From contig CALKMQ010000195.1 in the NCBI GenBank assembly GCA_938092125.1, forward strand, positions 1 through 11,969: DNA of 11,969 bases, read 5' to 3'. A model generated the notes under the pieces. It saw nothing but the letters and a program-made list of their open reading frames with translations, was not told the origin of the DNA and did no database searches. The translations under genes and the position numbers were made by a program. This DNA is from an uncultured bacterium. GTDB lineage: Bacteria > Fidelibacterota > Marinisomatia > Marinisomatales > UBA1611. Below, one piece after another: positions 11,417-11,969 of this stretch (positions are counted from its first letter, which is position 1; the number at the start of each line of letters is the position of its first letter).

Positions 11417-11969
11417 CTACCAATGGAAGCCACTTTCTTTTAGCCATTTCTGTCCTCCTAAATGAGCTAATCGAGCAGCTTTTCTGTAAGAATCTAGTGC
11501 GACGTCAAAATTATTATTTTTTTGGTATACGATTCCAAGGTTGTAGTGAGCACTAGCATAATCAGGTTTATGCAAAATAGCGTTACGATATGCCTTAATT
11601 GCTAGAGGATAATTTTGAATTTCTTTGTAGGCATTTCCGAGATTATTAAAAGCATGTGCATCTGCTGGTCTCAACTCAATTGTTTTTTTATAATATATTA
11701 TTGCCTTATTATAATTTTTTGTGAATAATGCGTTATTTCCCTTGTGAAATGCATCAGAGGCTCTCAATAAAGAGGTCTCATTTTTATGTTCTACTAATAA
11801 GCGGTCTCTCTCAATAATACTTTCAGATAATTTATTCTCTAATTTGCTTATTCGACCAACAGCATTTTTTGCAATTAGTTTCGTCCTATGCAATTCTTTT
11901 GTAATAGTTTCTAACCTTAACTCATATTGGTCGTGTTTAGTAGAAGCACAACTACAAATAAATAGACAT
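11417..11969 (-). CDS. TPR repeat lipoprotein, 5' end outside window
   Basis: The frame stays open from the TAG at 11417-11419 up to base 11968 (183 residues visible), so the TTG at 11893 that a simple ORF finder would use is not the start. The visible N-terminus, CLFICSCASTKHDQYELRLE, looks like the end of a lipoprotein signal with probable lipid attachment at the second-listed CSC cysteine. A coiled coil follows (about visible residues 15-68), then three tandem TPR units: ASDAFHKGNNALFTKNYNKA, AFNNLGNAYKEIQNYPLAIK and YNLGIVYQKNNNFDVALDSY. Each unit ends in the usual '...(L/K)(R/K)P' or similar. TPRs bind protein partners. The expected location is attached to the inner leaflet of the outer membrane or to the periplasmic face of the inner membrane. 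The function is otherwise unknown. It ends seven bases before the SCQGH gene. Confidence 0.8.
   Translation of the reverse strand, partial: CLFICSCASTKHDQYELRLETITKELHRTKLIAKNAVGRISKLENKLSESIIERDRLLVEHKNETSLLRASDAFHKGNNALFTKNYNKAIIYYKKTIELRPADAHAFNNLGNAYKEIQNYPLAIKAYRNAILHKPDYASAHYNLGIVYQKNNNFDVALDSYRKAARLAHLGGQKWLKESGFHW

Noticed and set aside
11410..11433. GTG start for the SCQGH protein
   Set aside because: It would overlap the TPR gene end and has no ribosome-binding site, whereas the ATG at 11409 has AGG at a good distance.

Overview
The window looks like a stretch of an AT-rich, probably marine, Gram-negative chromosome. A Marinimicrobia (SAR406)-like member of the FCB group is my best guess. 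Supporting this are secreted proteins with Bacteroidota-like signal peptides, a family of membrane-anchored proteins with G-x-(I/L)-x-T-(Y/F)-N-type repeats, and clear GGAG ribosome-binding sites, which Bacteroidota proper usually lack. This is inference; there is no rRNA or other marker. All seventeen supported genes lie on the minus strand, so the window reads from right to left. No tRNA, rRNA, CRISPR array, transposase or integrase was seen, and no stretch over 300 bases lacks a gene.

Right part (about 11969 to 7296, in transcription order): a TPR lipoprotein cut by the window edge, a small protein with an SCQGH motif, a secreted DUF885-type protein without the usual HExxPGH metal motif, a cold-shock protein, a secreted SGNH/GDSL esterase whose start codon lies in a long predicted hairpin, and a class I methyltransferase. 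These look like ordinary accessory or housekeeping functions.

Middle and left part (about 7211 to 694): a tightly packed unidirectional series, likely one or two operons. It runs DUF805 membrane protein, DUF1543 protein, a membrane-anchored beta-repeat protein (A), two consecutive PD-(D/E)XK nucleases (3-nt and 2-nt gaps, the second with a four-Cys Fe-S signature), a 49-residue membrane peptide absent from normal ORF lists, a membrane-anchored coiled-coil/PKD protein, a spore-photoproduct-lyase-like radical SAM protein with an N-terminal extension, and two more anchored proteins (B and C). A, B and C share an N-terminal anchor module but differ beyond it. B is an almost perfectly periodic 23-residue repeat solenoid, A a less regular version, and C has about one and a half repeats followed by a long coiled coil. 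The cluster therefore mixes DNA-processing enzymes with envelope-anchored stalk-like proteins. It is the best candidate here for an undescribed system, although chance co-location in a compact genome is not excluded.

The far left end (492 to 1) is the N-terminal part of a secreted beta-rich protein that continues beyond the window.
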